A program made the translations under genes and the position numbers. The notes beneath the pieces are model-generated. The model ran no database searches. It saw nothing but the letters and a program-made list of their open reading frames with translations, and was not told the origin of the DNA. Positions 45,345 through 56,714 of a stretch of 64,000 nucleotides of DNA are shown here, piece by piece. Position 1 is the stretch's first letter. The number at the start of each line of letters is the position of its first letter. This DNA is from Micromonospora sp. U21 (lineage in GTDB: Bacteria; Actinomycetota; Actinomycetes; Mycobacteriales; Micromonosporaceae). The stretch is taken from positions 310,001 to 374,000 of the forward strand of contig NZ_JAGPYK010000001.1 of assembly GCF_018070045.1 (NCBI RefSeq), in the 5' to 3' direction.

Positions 45345-46661
45345 TCAGGCGGGGACGGGGCTCAGCTCGTCCCGCCGCTCGGGCCGGCTGTCCGCGACCG
45401 GCTCCGGGTCGGTCAGGTCCCGCCGGCCGGCGGCCTCGTACGCGGCCCGGTCGAGGGTGCCCTCGCGGGCGGCGACCACGGTCGGCACCAGCGCCTGCCC
45501 GGCCACGTTGGTGGCGGTCCGGACCATGTCCAGGATCGGGTCGATCGCCAGCAGCAGGCCGGCGCCGGCCAGCGGCAGGCCCAGCGTGCTCAGGGTGAGG
45601 GTGAGCATCACGATCGCGCCGGTCAGACCGGCGGTGGCTGCCGAGCCGACCACCGAGACGAAGGCGATCAGCAGGTAGTCGGTGATGCCGAGGTCCACGC
45701 CGAACACCTGCGCCACGAAGATCGCGGCCAGTGCCGGGTAGATCGCGGCGCAGCCGTCCATCTTCGTGGTGGCGCCGAACGGCACCGCGAACGAGGCGTA
45801 CTCGCGGGGCACGCCGAGCCGCTCGACCGAGCGCTGGGTCACCGGCATGGTGCCCACCGAGGAGCGGGACACGAAGGCCAGCTCGATCGCCGGCCAGGCG
45901 CCGGCGAAGAAGCGCACCGGGTTGAGCCGGCCGGCGGTGATCAGCACCAGCGGGTAGACGACGAACAGCACGATGGCGCAGCCGACGTAGACCGCGGTGG
46001 TGAACTTCGCGAGGGGGGCCAGCAGGTCCCAGCCGTACGAGGCGACGGCGTTGCCGATCAGGCCGAGGGTGCCGATCGGGGCGAGCCGGATGACCCACCA
46101 GAGCGCCTTCTGGACGATCTCCAGCAGCGAGCGGTTCAGCGCCACGAACGGCTCGGCGGCGTCGCCCACCAGCAGCGCCGCGGCGCCGACCACGAGGGCG
46201 AGGAAGACGATCTGGAGCACGTTGCCCTCGACGAACGCCCCGGCCGGGTTGGTGGGCACGATGCCGGTGAGGAAGTCCGTCCACGAGCCGGTGTTCTTCG
46301 GCGGTGCCGCCCCGCCCAGGTCGAGGGTCACGCCCTTGCCCGGGTTGGTGAGCAGGCCGAGGCCGATGCCGATGGCGACCGAGATCAGTGCGGTGATGCC
46401 GAACCACAGCAGGGTCTTCAGCGCGAGCCGCGCGGCGTTGGCCACGCCGCGGAGGCTGACCACGCTGACCACGATGGCGGTGAAGACCAGGGGCGGCACG
46501 GCCAGCTTGAGCAGCTGGACGAAGAGGCCGCCGACGGTGTGCAGGGTGCTGGTCAGCCAGCTCAGGTCGTTGGTGCGGGCCAGGAAGCCGAGCGCCACGC
46601 CGAGCACGAGGCCGAGCAGGATCTGCACGGAGAAGGGAATCTTGCGCAGGCCGAAGGGCAT
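45345..46661 (-). CDS. Dicarboxylate/amino acid:cation symporter (DAACS)
   Basis: A 438-residue transporter of the glutamate/aspartate symporter fold. SRSSVGTMPVTQ is the serine-rich re-entrant loop, and PFGATTKMDGCAAIYPA takes the place of the NMDGT motif: Asn is Lys and Thr is Cys. In the archaeal homologue Glt(Ph) this Asn helps to bind sodium, so the coupling ion or substrate may differ here. The sequence after the motif recalls the cystine transporter TcyP. The ATG at 46661 is taken as the start. A weak promoter, TTGCGA-N16-TATCGT, can be seen at 46799-46826 on the minus strand. Confidence 0.88.
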   Translation of the reverse strand: MPFGLRKIPFSVQILLGLVLGVALGFLARTNDLSWLTSTLHTVGGLFVQLLKLAVPPLVFTAIVVSVVSLRGVANAARLALKTLLWFGITALISVAIGIGLGLLTNPGKGVTLDLGGAAPPKNTGSWTDFLTGIVPTNPAGAFVEGNVLQIVFLALVVGAAALLVGDAAEPFVALNRSLLEIVQKALWWVIRLAPIGTLGLIGNAVASYGWDLLAPLAKFTTAVYVGCAIVLFVVYPLVLITAGRLNPVRFFAGAWPAIELAFVSRSSVGTMPVTQRSVERLGVPREYASFAVPFGATTKMDGCAAIYPALAAIFVAQVFGVDLGITDYLLIAFVSVVGSAATAGLTGAIVMLTLTLSTLGLPLAGAGLLLAIDPILDMVRTATNVAGQALVPTVVAAREGTLDRAAYEAAGRRDLTDPEPVADSRPERRDELSPVPA

Positions 46662-46870
46662 GAAGGTCTATCCAATGGTCTGGTCTGAACGGGGTAGGCG
46701 AAGGAGCGCAGCTACGCTGGACAGATGCCGCTGGCCTGCAGTCGGAGATCGACATACAGGCGAACGGTGAGGTCCCAGACATTGGTCATCGCCAGCCGAC
46801 GATACGCCGATGGCTGCTCGTCGCAAGGAACGATCGGCGTGACGCTCCTTACATGCCTACTGACCAGCTG

Positions 46871-46923
46871 TTAGGAAGGGGCCCTTCCTATAAAACAGGC
46901 GTTAATAAGGTGCCCTTCCTTAC
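46871..46923. repeat. Palindromic AAGGAAGGGCCCC element, copy 2
   Basis: Left arm TTAGGAAGGGGCCC and right arm TGCCCTTCCTTAC with the same AGGCGTTAA loop as at 27274-27334. The right end overlaps the stop codon of the DUF998 gene. Confidence 0.85.
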
Positions 46924-47562
46924 CGGCGGGCGAGGGCGATCGCGGTGGTGAGGCCCCAGAGGACCGCCAGCGCGAGGATCAGCCGCTCCAGCACGCCCAC
47001 CACGGCGCCCCGACCGGTGACGAGCATGGCCAGCCCCACCGAGGCGCACAGCGGGAGGCTCAGCGTGGCGGCTCCGCCGGCCAGTCGGCGTACCTGCCGG
47101 CCGGCCGGGCCGGACACGGCGAGCGCGACCATCGCGAAGACCACCGACGCGGTCGCCGCGATGCTCGCGCCGCCGTGCACCAGGTCCGCCACCGTGGCCC
47201 GCTCGAACGGCGGCAGCGGGCAGCCGGCGGAACAGGTCACCGTCCCGGACGCGGCGGTGAACAGGGCGCCGGCGGCGAGCAGCGCCGGCGCCGCCCGCAC
47301 CCCGGGGGGCAGGGCCGCGGCGAGCAGCAGCAGCGAGCCGGCCAGTGCGAGGATCCCGATCCGGTACGTCGCGGCGTGATCGCTGTCGGCGATGCCCGCT
47401 TCGCTGACGTACCCGGTGAGCCACGGCCCGGGACCGGCGGCGATCGCGACCGTCACCGCGACCGCACCGGCCAGCCCTGAGCCGGCGGCGGCCCACCCGG
47501 CGACCCGGCGCCCGACGCCCGCCCGGGCTGCCGGTGCGGTCGTGGTGCTGGGCCGGCCGGGC

Positions 47563-47570
<8 letters not shown>
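46920..47570 (-). CDS. DUF998 family membrane protein
   Basis: A 216-residue protein with about six hydrophobic segments, starting with a disordered Thr/Pro-rich stretch. YVSEAGIADSDHAATYRIG and the Cys pair in TCSAGCPLPPFE are the most distinctive parts, in line with DUF998. No function is known. Its start overlaps the stop of the upstream glutathionyl-reductase-like gene by 8 bp, so both are probably one operon. The stop codon lies within a palindromic repeat. Confidence 0.75.
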
Positions 47571-48528
<958 letters not shown>

Positions 48529-48634
48529 GCCGTCAACCTATCCGCTGCGGGCGCGGATATCCTGGCGGCTGGTAGCCCGCACGACCCTCGCGGGCGCCTC
48601 CACCCCCCGCCGTCTCCACCCCGAAGGACTCGCG

Positions 48635-49840
<1,206 letters not shown>

Positions 49841-49992
49841 GCGCGGAAAGGGCGTGAAGGGATCTCCCGGACGCGGGAGTCGGCGGCTTAGAGTGGTCGA
49901 CACCACACGACCCGCGGGTCGACCGGTGGTCGCGCGTGTCCGCCGACGCCGGTGCCGTCCCGCGCCGCGGCGATGAACTGGGGAGCACGCTG

Positions 49993-50805
49993 ATGCCGGA
50001 CGGACTGCCGACCGAGATCGATCTGACCAGGCCGAGCGCGGCCCGGGTGTACGACTATTTCCTGGGCGGGGCGCACAACTTCGAGATCGACCGTCGGCTG
50101 GCCGAGCAGATCGCCAGCATGACCCCGAATCTCGCCGCCACCATGCGCTCCGGTCGGGAGTTCCTGCGCCGGGCCGTGCGGGCTCTGCTCGACGCCGGCG
50201 TCGACCAGTTCCTCGACATCGGCTCCGGCATTCCCACCGTGGGCAACGTGCACGAGGTGGCCCAGGGGGCGAACCCCAAGGCGCGGGTGGTCTACGTCGA
50301 CATCGATCCGGTGGCCGTCGCACACAGTCGCGAACTGCTCGCCGGCAACGACCTGACCGGGGTGATCCACGCCGACCTGCGTGACCCGGAGCGGATCCTC
50401 GCCGAGACCCGCCAGCTGGGGCTGATCGACTTCAGCCGTCCGATGGGCATCCTGCTGGCCGGGGTCGTGCACTTCATCCCGGACGCCGACCGGCCCGAGG
50501 ACATCCTGGCCACCCTGCGGGCCGCCGCCGTACCCGGCAGCTTCCTGGTCATCTCCCACTCCACCTTCGAGGACCAGCCGCAGGAGATGCTGGACGCCCA
50601 GCGGCTCTCGTCGCGGACGGACACCGAGATTACCCTGCGTTCCCGTGCCCAGGTCATCGGCTTCTTCGGCGATTGGGCCGTCCTCGAACCGGGCGTGGTG
50701 CACATGCCGCTCTGGCGTCCGGACTCACCGTCCGATGTGGACGAGCACCCGGAGCGGTTCGGCGCCTTCGGGGGCGTCGCCCGGTACGACCAGCCCGCCG
50801 GCTGA
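49993..50805 (+). CDS. SAM-dependent methyltransferase of the DUF574 / Methyltransf_19 type
   Basis: A 270-residue protein whose start IDLTRPSAARVYDYFLGG, followed by HNFEIDR, is the signature of a large actinobacterial methyltransferase-like family. FLDIGSGIPT is the SAM motif, and VVYVDIDPVAV the acidic loop. The reaction is unknown. ATG 49993 is preferred over GTG 49936 because GGGGAG lies 7 bases before it. It is 4 bp before the GGDEF-EAL gene, so the two are probably co-translated. Confidence 0.85.
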   Translation: MPDGLPTEIDLTRPSAARVYDYFLGGAHNFEIDRRLAEQIASMTPNLAATMRSGREFLRRAVRALLDAGVDQFLDIGSGIPTVGNVHEVAQGANPKARVVYVDIDPVAVAHSRELLAGNDLTGVIHADLRDPERILAETRQLGLIDFSRPMGILLAGVVHFIPDADRPEDILATLRAAAVPGSFLVISHSTFEDQPQEMLDAQRLSSRTDTEITLRSRAQVIGFFGDWAVLEPGVVHMPLWRPDSPSDVDEHPERFGAFGGVARYDQPAG

Positions 50806-50809
50806 TCCC

Positions 50810-52978
50810 GTGGCCGCCGTCCCGGATCGGACCGGGGGCGACGCCGGCCGGGGCGACGCCCAGGGCTACGCCGCCGACTGGGCCCGCGCGGTACGCCGCC
50901 TCGGTTTCGTGCCGCTCAGCGCGGCCGAGACCGAGCGGCTGCTGCTGGTGCACACCGTCCGGCTGGCTCAGGCGGTACGGGCCGACCCGTTCTCCGCCCG
51001 CCCCGCCGAGGAGGTCGGGCGGGCCCTGGTGGAGGCGCACCTCACCGAGCCCCGGGCGCTCGAGTGGTCACTGCGTGCCCTCGGTGAGGATTTCCCCCGC
51101 CGGGTGCTGGCCGCCGACGACGGGCCGGCGGACCTGACCGAGCGGATCGCGGCGGTGCAGGGCGGCCTGGCCGCCGGGTTCGCCCGTGCGCTGCGCGACC
51201 GCACCTTCAGCCAGCAGGAGCGGATCGCCCGGTCGGCCTGGCAGGCGCGGGACGAGGTCGAGCAGGCGCTGCGCGACAGCGAGGCGCGGTTCCGGGCGGT
51301 CTTCACCGGCGCCGCGATCGGGATCGGCATCGCCGGGGTGGACGGCCGGATCATCGACGTCAACCAGGCGTTCGCCGACATGCTCGGCTACTCGATCGCC
51401 GAGCTGTGTGAGACCAACGTGTCGGCGTTGTTCCACGCCGACGACGCCGCCGGGATGTGGGAGCTGTACCAGCAGCTGACCGAGGGCAAGCAGGATTCGG
51501 CGCGGGTGGAGAAGCGCTACCACCGCAAGGACGGCAGCGTGGTCTGGACGGATCTGGCCGTCTCGCTGATCCGGCACGACGACGGCCGGCCCCGGTTCAC
51601 CGTCGCGATGATCGAGGACATCACCGAGCGGTACGAACTCCAGCAGCGGCTGCGCTTCCAGGCGTTGCACGACCCGCTGACCGGGCTGCCCAACCGGACG
51701 CTGTTCTTCGAGACGTTGGGCCGGGTCCTCGACACCGCCGGGCCCGGGCGGCGGGTCGGGGTGTGCTTCCTCGACCTGGACGGCTTCAAGGCGATCAACG
51801 ACAGCCTCGGTCACGACCTCGGCGACCGGCTGTTGGTGATGATCGGCCGGCGGCTGGCCGAGTGCGTGGCCGACCACGGCCACCTGGTCGCCCGGATGGG
51901 TGGCGACGAGTTCGTCATCCTGGTCGACGGCGGGGACGACCTCGACGACGCGGTGGCCGTGGCGGAGGCCGCGTTGGCCGCCGTCGCCGCCCCGGTGCAC
52001 GTGGATGACCAGCAACTGGCCGTGTCGGCCAGCGTGGGCATCGTGGAGTGCCCCGCCGCCGCGACGACCGCCTCGGAGCTGATGAAGGCCGCCGACACCA
52101 CGCTCTACTGGGCCAAGGCGGCGGGCAGGGGCCGGTGGGCGGTCTACGACCCGGAGCGCAGCGCCCGGGACATCGCCCGGTCGGCGCTGGTCGCCGGGCT
52201 CCCCGCGGCGCTGGACCGGGGCGAGTTCGTGCTGCACTACCAGCCGATCGTGTCGCTGCTGGAGGGCAGCATGCTCGCGGTGGAGGCGCTGGTCCGTTGG
52301 GAGCACCCGGAGCTGGGCCTGATCGGGCCGGACCGGTTCATCGGCCTGGCCGAGGAGACCGGCCTGATCGTCCGGCTCGGCGAGTGGGTGCTGCGGCGGG
52401 CCTGCCGCGACGCCGAGCGGTGGTGGCGGGAGTTCCCCGACGCCCGGTTGGTGGTCAGCGTCAACCTGGCCGCCCGGCAGGCCGACGACCCGGCGATCGT
52501 GGGGACGGTGGCCGACGCGCTGGCCACCAGCGGGCTGCCTGCGGAGCTGCTGCAACTGGAGCTGACCGAGAGCGCCGTGATGGGTAGCGCGGGCGAGCCG
52601 CTGCGCAGCCTGCACCGGCTCGCCGCGCTGGGCGTCCGGCTGGCGGTGGATGACTTCGGAACCGGGTACTCGAACCTGGCGTACCTGCGGCGGCTGCCGA
52701 TCCACTGCCTGAAACTGGCCGGCCCGTTCGTCGAGGGCATCCGCGCCGACGGGACGGACGCGGTCGCCGACCACCGAGACGAGCGGATCGTCGACGCGCT
52801 GGTCCGGCTGGCGCACGCGCTGGAGCTGTGGGTCACCGCCGAGGCGGTGGAGACCGCTGTGCAGGCGGAGCGGCTGCGGGCGCTGCGGTGCGACACCGGG
52901 CAGGGGCGGTACTTCGGCGGCCCGGCGCCGGCGGATCGGATCACCGACCGGCTGCGCGGCGGAGAGGCGACGCGATGA
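50810..52978 (+). CDS. PAS-GGDEF-EAL bifunctional c-di-GMP enzyme
   Basis: A 722-residue cytoplasmic protein. A helical N-terminal region (1-150) is followed by a PAS domain (about 155-275), a GGDEF domain with an intact RMGGDEF (about 361-367) and an EAL domain with VEALVRW (about 490). Key EAL residues are present: NLAARQ, LELTES, DDFGTGYSNL, the Lys in CLKLAGPF and the Gln in GQGRYF. Both synthesis and breakdown of c-di-GMP are therefore possible. The GTG at 50810 is directly after the methyltransferase gene; the stop overlaps the next start (ATGA). Confidence 0.93.
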   Translation: MAAVPDRTGGDAGRGDAQGYAADWARAVRRLGFVPLSAAETERLLLVHTVRLAQAVRADPFSARPAEEVGRALVEAHLTEPRALEWSLRALGEDFPRRVLAADDGPADLTERIAAVQGGLAAGFARALRDRTFSQQERIARSAWQARDEVEQALRDSEARFRAVFTGAAIGIGIAGVDGRIIDVNQAFADMLGYSIAELCETNVSALFHADDAAGMWELYQQLTEGKQDSARVEKRYHRKDGSVVWTDLAVSLIRHDDGRPRFTVAMIEDITERYELQQRLRFQALHDPLTGLPNRTLFFETLGRVLDTAGPGRRVGVCFLDLDGFKAINDSLGHDLGDRLLVMIGRRLAECVADHGHLVARMGGDEFVILVDGGDDLDDAVAVAEAALAAVAAPVHVDDQQLAVSASVGIVECPAAATTASELMKAADTTLYWAKAAGRGRWAVYDPERSARDIARSALVAGLPAALDRGEFVLHYQPIVSLLEGSMLAVEALVRWEHPELGLIGPDRFIGLAEETGLIVRLGEWVLRRACRDAERWWREFPDARLVVSVNLAARQADDPAIVGTVADALATSGLPAELLQLELTESAVMGSAGEPLRSLHRLAALGVRLAVDDFGTGYSNLAYLRRLPIHCLKLAGPFVEGIRADGTDAVADHRDERIVDALVRLAHALELWVTAEAVETAVQAERLRALRCDTGQGRYFGGPAPADRITDRLRGGEATR

Positions 52979-53475
52979 GCGTGAGCGACACCGAGGCGGC
53001 GGTCACCGTGCTCGCCGGGCTGGCCATTCTCGCCGGCTTGGCCGGCGTGGTGGTGCCCGGCCTGCCGGCGCTGCCACTGTGCTGGGGCGGTGTGCTGGTC
53101 TGGGCGCTGTTCGGTGGGGCCGGCGCCGGCCGGTGGGCGGTGCTCGCCGCCGCGACGCTCGTCGCCGCCGGCGGCACGGTGATCAAGTACGCCTGGCCCG
53201 GGCGGAACCTGAAACGCACCGGCGTGCCGACGTCGTCGCTGCTCGCCGGCGGGCTGCTCGGGCTGGTGGGCTTCTTCGTGATCCCGGTGGTCGGATTGGT
53301 GCTCGGCTTCGTCCTCGGGGTGTGGATCGCGGAGCGGCTGCGGCTGGGCGACTCCCGGCTGGCGTGGCCGTCCACGAAGCAGGCAGTCAAGGCCGTCGGC
53401 CTGTCCATGCTGGTCGAGTTCGGCGCCGGCCTCGTGGTCGCCACGCTCTGGGTGGCCGGCCTGCTCCTGACCTGA
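52975..53475 (+). CDS. DUF456 family membrane protein
   Basis: A 166-residue protein with four to five hydrophobic segments, VPGLPALPLCWGGVLVWALF in the first half and PVVGLVLGFVLGVWIAER in the second half, as in DUF456. The function is unknown. It is translationally coupled to the GGDEF-EAL gene through ATGA, which suggests, but does not prove, a link to c-di-GMP signalling. Confidence 0.8.
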   Translation: MSVSDTEAAVTVLAGLAILAGLAGVVVPGLPALPLCWGGVLVWALFGGAGAGRWAVLAAATLVAAGGTVIKYAWPGRNLKRTGVPTSSLLAGGLLGLVGFFVIPVVGLVLGFVLGVWIAERLRLGDSRLAWPSTKQAVKAVGLSMLVEFGAGLVVATLWVAGLLLT

Positions 53476-53876
53476 CGGGTAGGCGCGGATCGGTGAGCCT
53501 CGTTCTTGGCGCGCGGCCGCGTTCGATCGCCCCGCCGATCCGGGTTGGCCGATCCGGACGAACAACAGGGCGTTACTCAGGTCCATTCGGGGTGAGTGGG
53601 CGGCGCGGGGCATCTGTCGGGTACGGCGGAGTGCGCCGTACGTGAGAGAGAGGCTGTGCCCCGCGCCGCCGCGGTGCCGGGCGGTCCGAGCGCCCGGGGG
53701 TCGGCCCGTCGCGAGCGGGCCTGGTCACGAGGTCAAGGATGCGGGCGGGCCGGCCGCACGGCAACGCAATTAGCCGCGGCGACGGTGAGATTCCCACGGT
53801 CATCGTATTGACCACCTTGATCGGCGGGACGACACTTTGCGCACTCGTACGCGGAATCACCTCAGGGAGGTGTGCA
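53476..53876 (+). other. 401-bp gene-free region before the permease gene
   Basis: No convincing gene. A promoter-like pair, TTGACC (53808-53813) and GACACT (53831-53836), with 17 bp between, precedes the permease start by about 40 bp. The rest is GC-rich with no clear repeat or known riboswitch. Confidence 0.45.
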
Positions 53877-55463
53877 GTGGCCACGACGCCCGTGCCGACC
53901 GCCGAGCACCCGATGGACGACGACGCCCGACGGCTCGCCGAACTCGGCTACAAACAGGAGCTGCGCCGCAAGTGGAGCGGCTTCTCCAACTTCGCCATCT
54001 CGTTCTCCATCATCTCGATCCTGGCCGGCTGTTTCACCACCTTCGGGCAGGCGTGGAACAACGGCGGACCGGTCGCCATCTCCTGGGGCTGGCCGCTGAT
54101 CTCGCTGTTCATCCTGATCATCGGCTTCTGCCTGGCGGAACTGGTGTCGGCGTACCCGACCGCCGGCGGGATCTACTGGTGGGCCGCGACCATGGGCCGT
54201 CCGGTGCACGGCTGGTTCACCGGCTGGTTGAACCTGATCGGCCTGGTCGCGGTCACCGCCTCGGTCGACTACGGCTGCGCGACCTTCCTCAACCTCACCC
54301 TGTCGGCGCTCTTCGACGGCTGGGCCGGCACGCTGCGCCAGGCGTTCTTCCTCTTCGTGATCATCCTGGTGTTGCACGGCCTGATCAACATCTTCGGGCA
54401 CCGGATCATCGACGTGCTGCAGAACGTCTCCGTCTGGTGGCACGTGGCCGGGGCGGCCGCCGTGGTGGCCATCCTGGTCCTCGTTCCGGACAACCACCAG
54501 AGCTTCCAGTTCGTGTTCACCGAGCGGTTCAACAACTCCGGCTTCGGTGACGGGGACACCGGCGGGCTGACCTTCTGGTTCTACGTGCTGCCGCTGGGCT
54601 TCCTGCTCACCCAGTACACGATCACCGGCTTCGACGCCTGCGCGCACGTCTCCGAGGAGACCCGGGGCGCCTCGCAGGCCGCCGCCCGCGGGCTCTGGCA
54701 GTCGATCTTCTATTCCGCGATCGGCGGCTGGATCCTGCTGCTGGCGTTCCTCTTCGCGGCCACCGACGTCGAGGCGATCAACGCCGCCGGCGGCTTCTCC
54801 GGCGCGATCTTCGAGTCCGCGCTCACCCCGGTCTTCTTCAAGGTCGTCATCATCATCTCCACCATCGGGCAGTTCTTCTGCGGGATGAGCTGCGTGACCT
54901 CGATGAGCCGGATGGCGTACGCGTTCAGCCGCGACCGCGCCGTGCCGGGCTGGCGACTCTGGTCCCGGGTGGATCGCAACGGCACCCCGGTCAACGCGAT
55001 CATCGGCGCCACGCTGGCCGGCCTGGTGCTCACCCTGCCGGCGCTCTACGAGAGCTCAGCCGGCATCCCGGTCGCCTTCTACGCCGTGGTCTCCGTCGCG
55101 GTGCTCGGGCTCTACCTGTCCTTCCTCATCCCGATCGCGCTGCGCCTGCGGATGGGCGACCGGTTCGTCCCCGGGCCGTGGACGCTCGGGCGGAAGTACA
55201 AGCTGCTCGGCTGGATCGCGGTGATCGAGATCGCGGTCATCGCCGTCTACTTCGTGCTGCCGATCGTGCCCGCCGGGGTGCCCGGCAACGACGGGTTCAC
55301 CTGGTCGGCGGTGAACTACGCGCCGCTGGCCGTGGGCGGGGTGCTGCTGGTGGTCGCCGTCTGGTGGTACGCCTCGGCCCGGAAGTGGTTCGCCGGCCCG
55401 GTGCGTACCGTCGACGACCCGGCGCCGGCACCCGACCCGGCGCCGGTCGACGGGCCCGGCTGA
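53877..55463 (+). CDS. APC-family amino acid / amine permease
   Basis: A 528-residue permease with about twelve membrane segments; GYKQELRRKWSGFSNFAISFSIIS at the start and YPTAGGIYWWAA are typical of APC permeases of the amino-acid/GABA/choline group. The genes after it belong to gamma-glutamylation of amines, so an amine such as ethanolamine, putrescine or GABA is a likely substrate. The GTG at 53877 follows CAGGGAGG. The C-terminal ~30 residues are Pro- and Ala-rich. Confidence 0.85.
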   Translation: MATTPVPTAEHPMDDDARRLAELGYKQELRRKWSGFSNFAISFSIISILAGCFTTFGQAWNNGGPVAISWGWPLISLFILIIGFCLAELVSAYPTAGGIYWWAATMGRPVHGWFTGWLNLIGLVAVTASVDYGCATFLNLTLSALFDGWAGTLRQAFFLFVIILVLHGLINIFGHRIIDVLQNVSVWWHVAGAAAVVAILVLVPDNHQSFQFVFTERFNNSGFGDGDTGGLTFWFYVLPLGFLLTQYTITGFDACAHVSEETRGASQAAARGLWQSIFYSAIGGWILLLAFLFAATDVEAINAAGGFSGAIFESALTPVFFKVVIIISTIGQFFCGMSCVTSMSRMAYAFSRDRAVPGWRLWSRVDRNGTPVNAIIGATLAGLVLTLPALYESSAGIPVAFYAVVSVAVLGLYLSFLIPIALRLRMGDRFVPGPWTLGRKYKLLGWIAVIEIAVIAVYFVLPIVPAGVPGNDGFTWSAVNYAPLAVGGVLLVVAVWWYASARKWFAGPVRTVDDPAPAPDPAPVDGPG

Positions 55464-55481
55464 CCCGCGCCTACCGGCGGA

Positions 55482-56624
55482 TCAGGGCTGCGCAGGGTCG
55501 GCGTGGAATCCGACGCGACCGGCGGGCGGTGGTTGCCGCTCGCCGGTCGTGAAGCGGAGGACGCGGTCGTCGGCCGCCGTCGGCGTGCCCCGGCCGTCGC
55601 GGTTGCTGGTGGCCACCCAGAGCGAGCCGTCCGGCGCCCTCTCGACGGTACGGAGACGGCCGTAGGCACCCACGAGCTCGGCGGACGGCGTGCCGACCTG
55701 ACCGGAGGGGCTCACCGGCACGGCCCACAGCCGGGCCCCGCGCAGCGCGGCGACGAACAGGGTGCCGTTGGCGAACGCGGCGCCGCTCGGGGACGCCTCG
55801 GCGGGGGCCCAGACGACGACCGGATCACGGAACCGGGTGTCGGTGCTGCGGCCCTCCACGATCGGCCAGCCGTAGTTGCCGCCCGGGACGATGAGGTTCA
55901 CCTCGTCCCACGTGTTCTGGCCGAACTCGGTGGCGAACAGTCGGCCGCGCGCGTCCCAGGTCAGACCCTGCACGTTGCGGTGGCCGTAGCTGTACACCGG
56001 CGATCCGGGAAACGGGTTGTCGGCCGGAACGCCGCCGTTCGGCCGGATCCGCAGGATCTTGCCGTTCCGGCTGGCCAGGTTCTGCGCGCTGGCGGGAACG
56101 CCGGCATCGCCGATGCCGGCGTAGAGCATCCCGTCCGGACCGAAGGCGATCCGGCCACCGTCGTGGACCGACGCCCGCGCCAGGCCGCTGAGGATCACCT
56201 GCTGGGACTGCGGCGCGCTCAGCCGGAACCGCACGATCCGGATGTCCGAGGCGGTGGTGAAGCAGACGTAGACCCACCGGTCCAGCAGGTACCGGGGCGA
56301 GACGGCCAGGCCGAGCAGACCCGCCTCGCCGCCGGCGACCACGCCTGCGATCCGGGCGACCTGCACGGGTGGGCGGCCCGGTCGCAGCCGCAGCACGGTG
56401 CCCCGGTCGCGTTGGGCGACGAGGGCGCTGCCGTCGGGCAGGAAGCCGAGCCCCCAGGGGGCTTCGAGCCCGGTCGCGACGACCTGCGGCTCAGCGAAGT
56501 CGAAGTCGCCGGAGCCCAACGTGGTGACCGATCCGTGCTCCGGCCGCACGCCCGCCTGGGCGCTCGCCGTCGTGCCCAGCTCCACGGCGAGGACGGCGAC
56601 GGCCAGGATGACTCGAAGACGCAT
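55482..56624 (-). CDS. Secreted PQQ-dependent sugar dehydrogenase-like protein
   Basis: A 380-residue beta-propeller protein of the GDH-B / sorbosone dehydrogenase family with a signal peptide (about 1-25). Typical parts are APWGLGFLPDGSALVAQRDRG, GLLGLAVSP, YSYGHRNVQGLTWD and WDEVNLIVPGGNYGWP. Use of PQQ is family knowledge; the binding residues were not checked one by one. It is read against the surrounding amine genes, 90 bp from the divergent glutamine-synthetase-like gene, so it looks inserted. Confidence 0.88.
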   Translation of the reverse strand: MRLRVILAVAVLAVELGTTASAQAGVRPEHGSVTTLGSGDFDFAEPQVVATGLEAPWGLGFLPDGSALVAQRDRGTVLRLRPGRPPVQVARIAGVVAGGEAGLLGLAVSPRYLLDRWVYVCFTTASDIRIVRFRLSAPQSQQVILSGLARASVHDGGRIAFGPDGMLYAGIGDAGVPASAQNLASRNGKILRIRPNGGVPADNPFPGSPVYSYGHRNVQGLTWDARGRLFATEFGQNTWDEVNLIVPGGNYGWPIVEGRSTDTRFRDPVVVWAPAEASPSGAAFANGTLFVAALRGARLWAVPVSPSGQVGTPSAELVGAYGRLRTVERAPDGSLWVATSNRDGRGTPTAADDRVLRFTTGERQPPPAGRVGFHADPAQP

Positions 56625-56666
56625 GAGCGCTCCTCGCGTGGTTTGCCGCCGATCGCGCCGGGGGCA

Positions 56667-56695
56667 TTGACGGTGATCCGGATTGCCAGTAGACC
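56667..56695 (+). promoter_or_regulatory. Candidate promoter of the gamma-glutamyl ligase gene
   Basis: TTGACG (56667-56672), 17 bp, TAGACC (56690-56695). It lies in the 90-bp gap between the two divergent genes and would give a very short leader before ATG 56715. Confidence 0.45.
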
Positions 56696-56714
56696 TTGTG
56701 ATGGAGGCCCGCTG

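Noticed and set aside
53740-53810. Riboswitch before the permease gene
   Set aside because: The sequence GGTGAGATTCCCACGG recalls part of a cobalamin element, but the other conserved boxes are missing.
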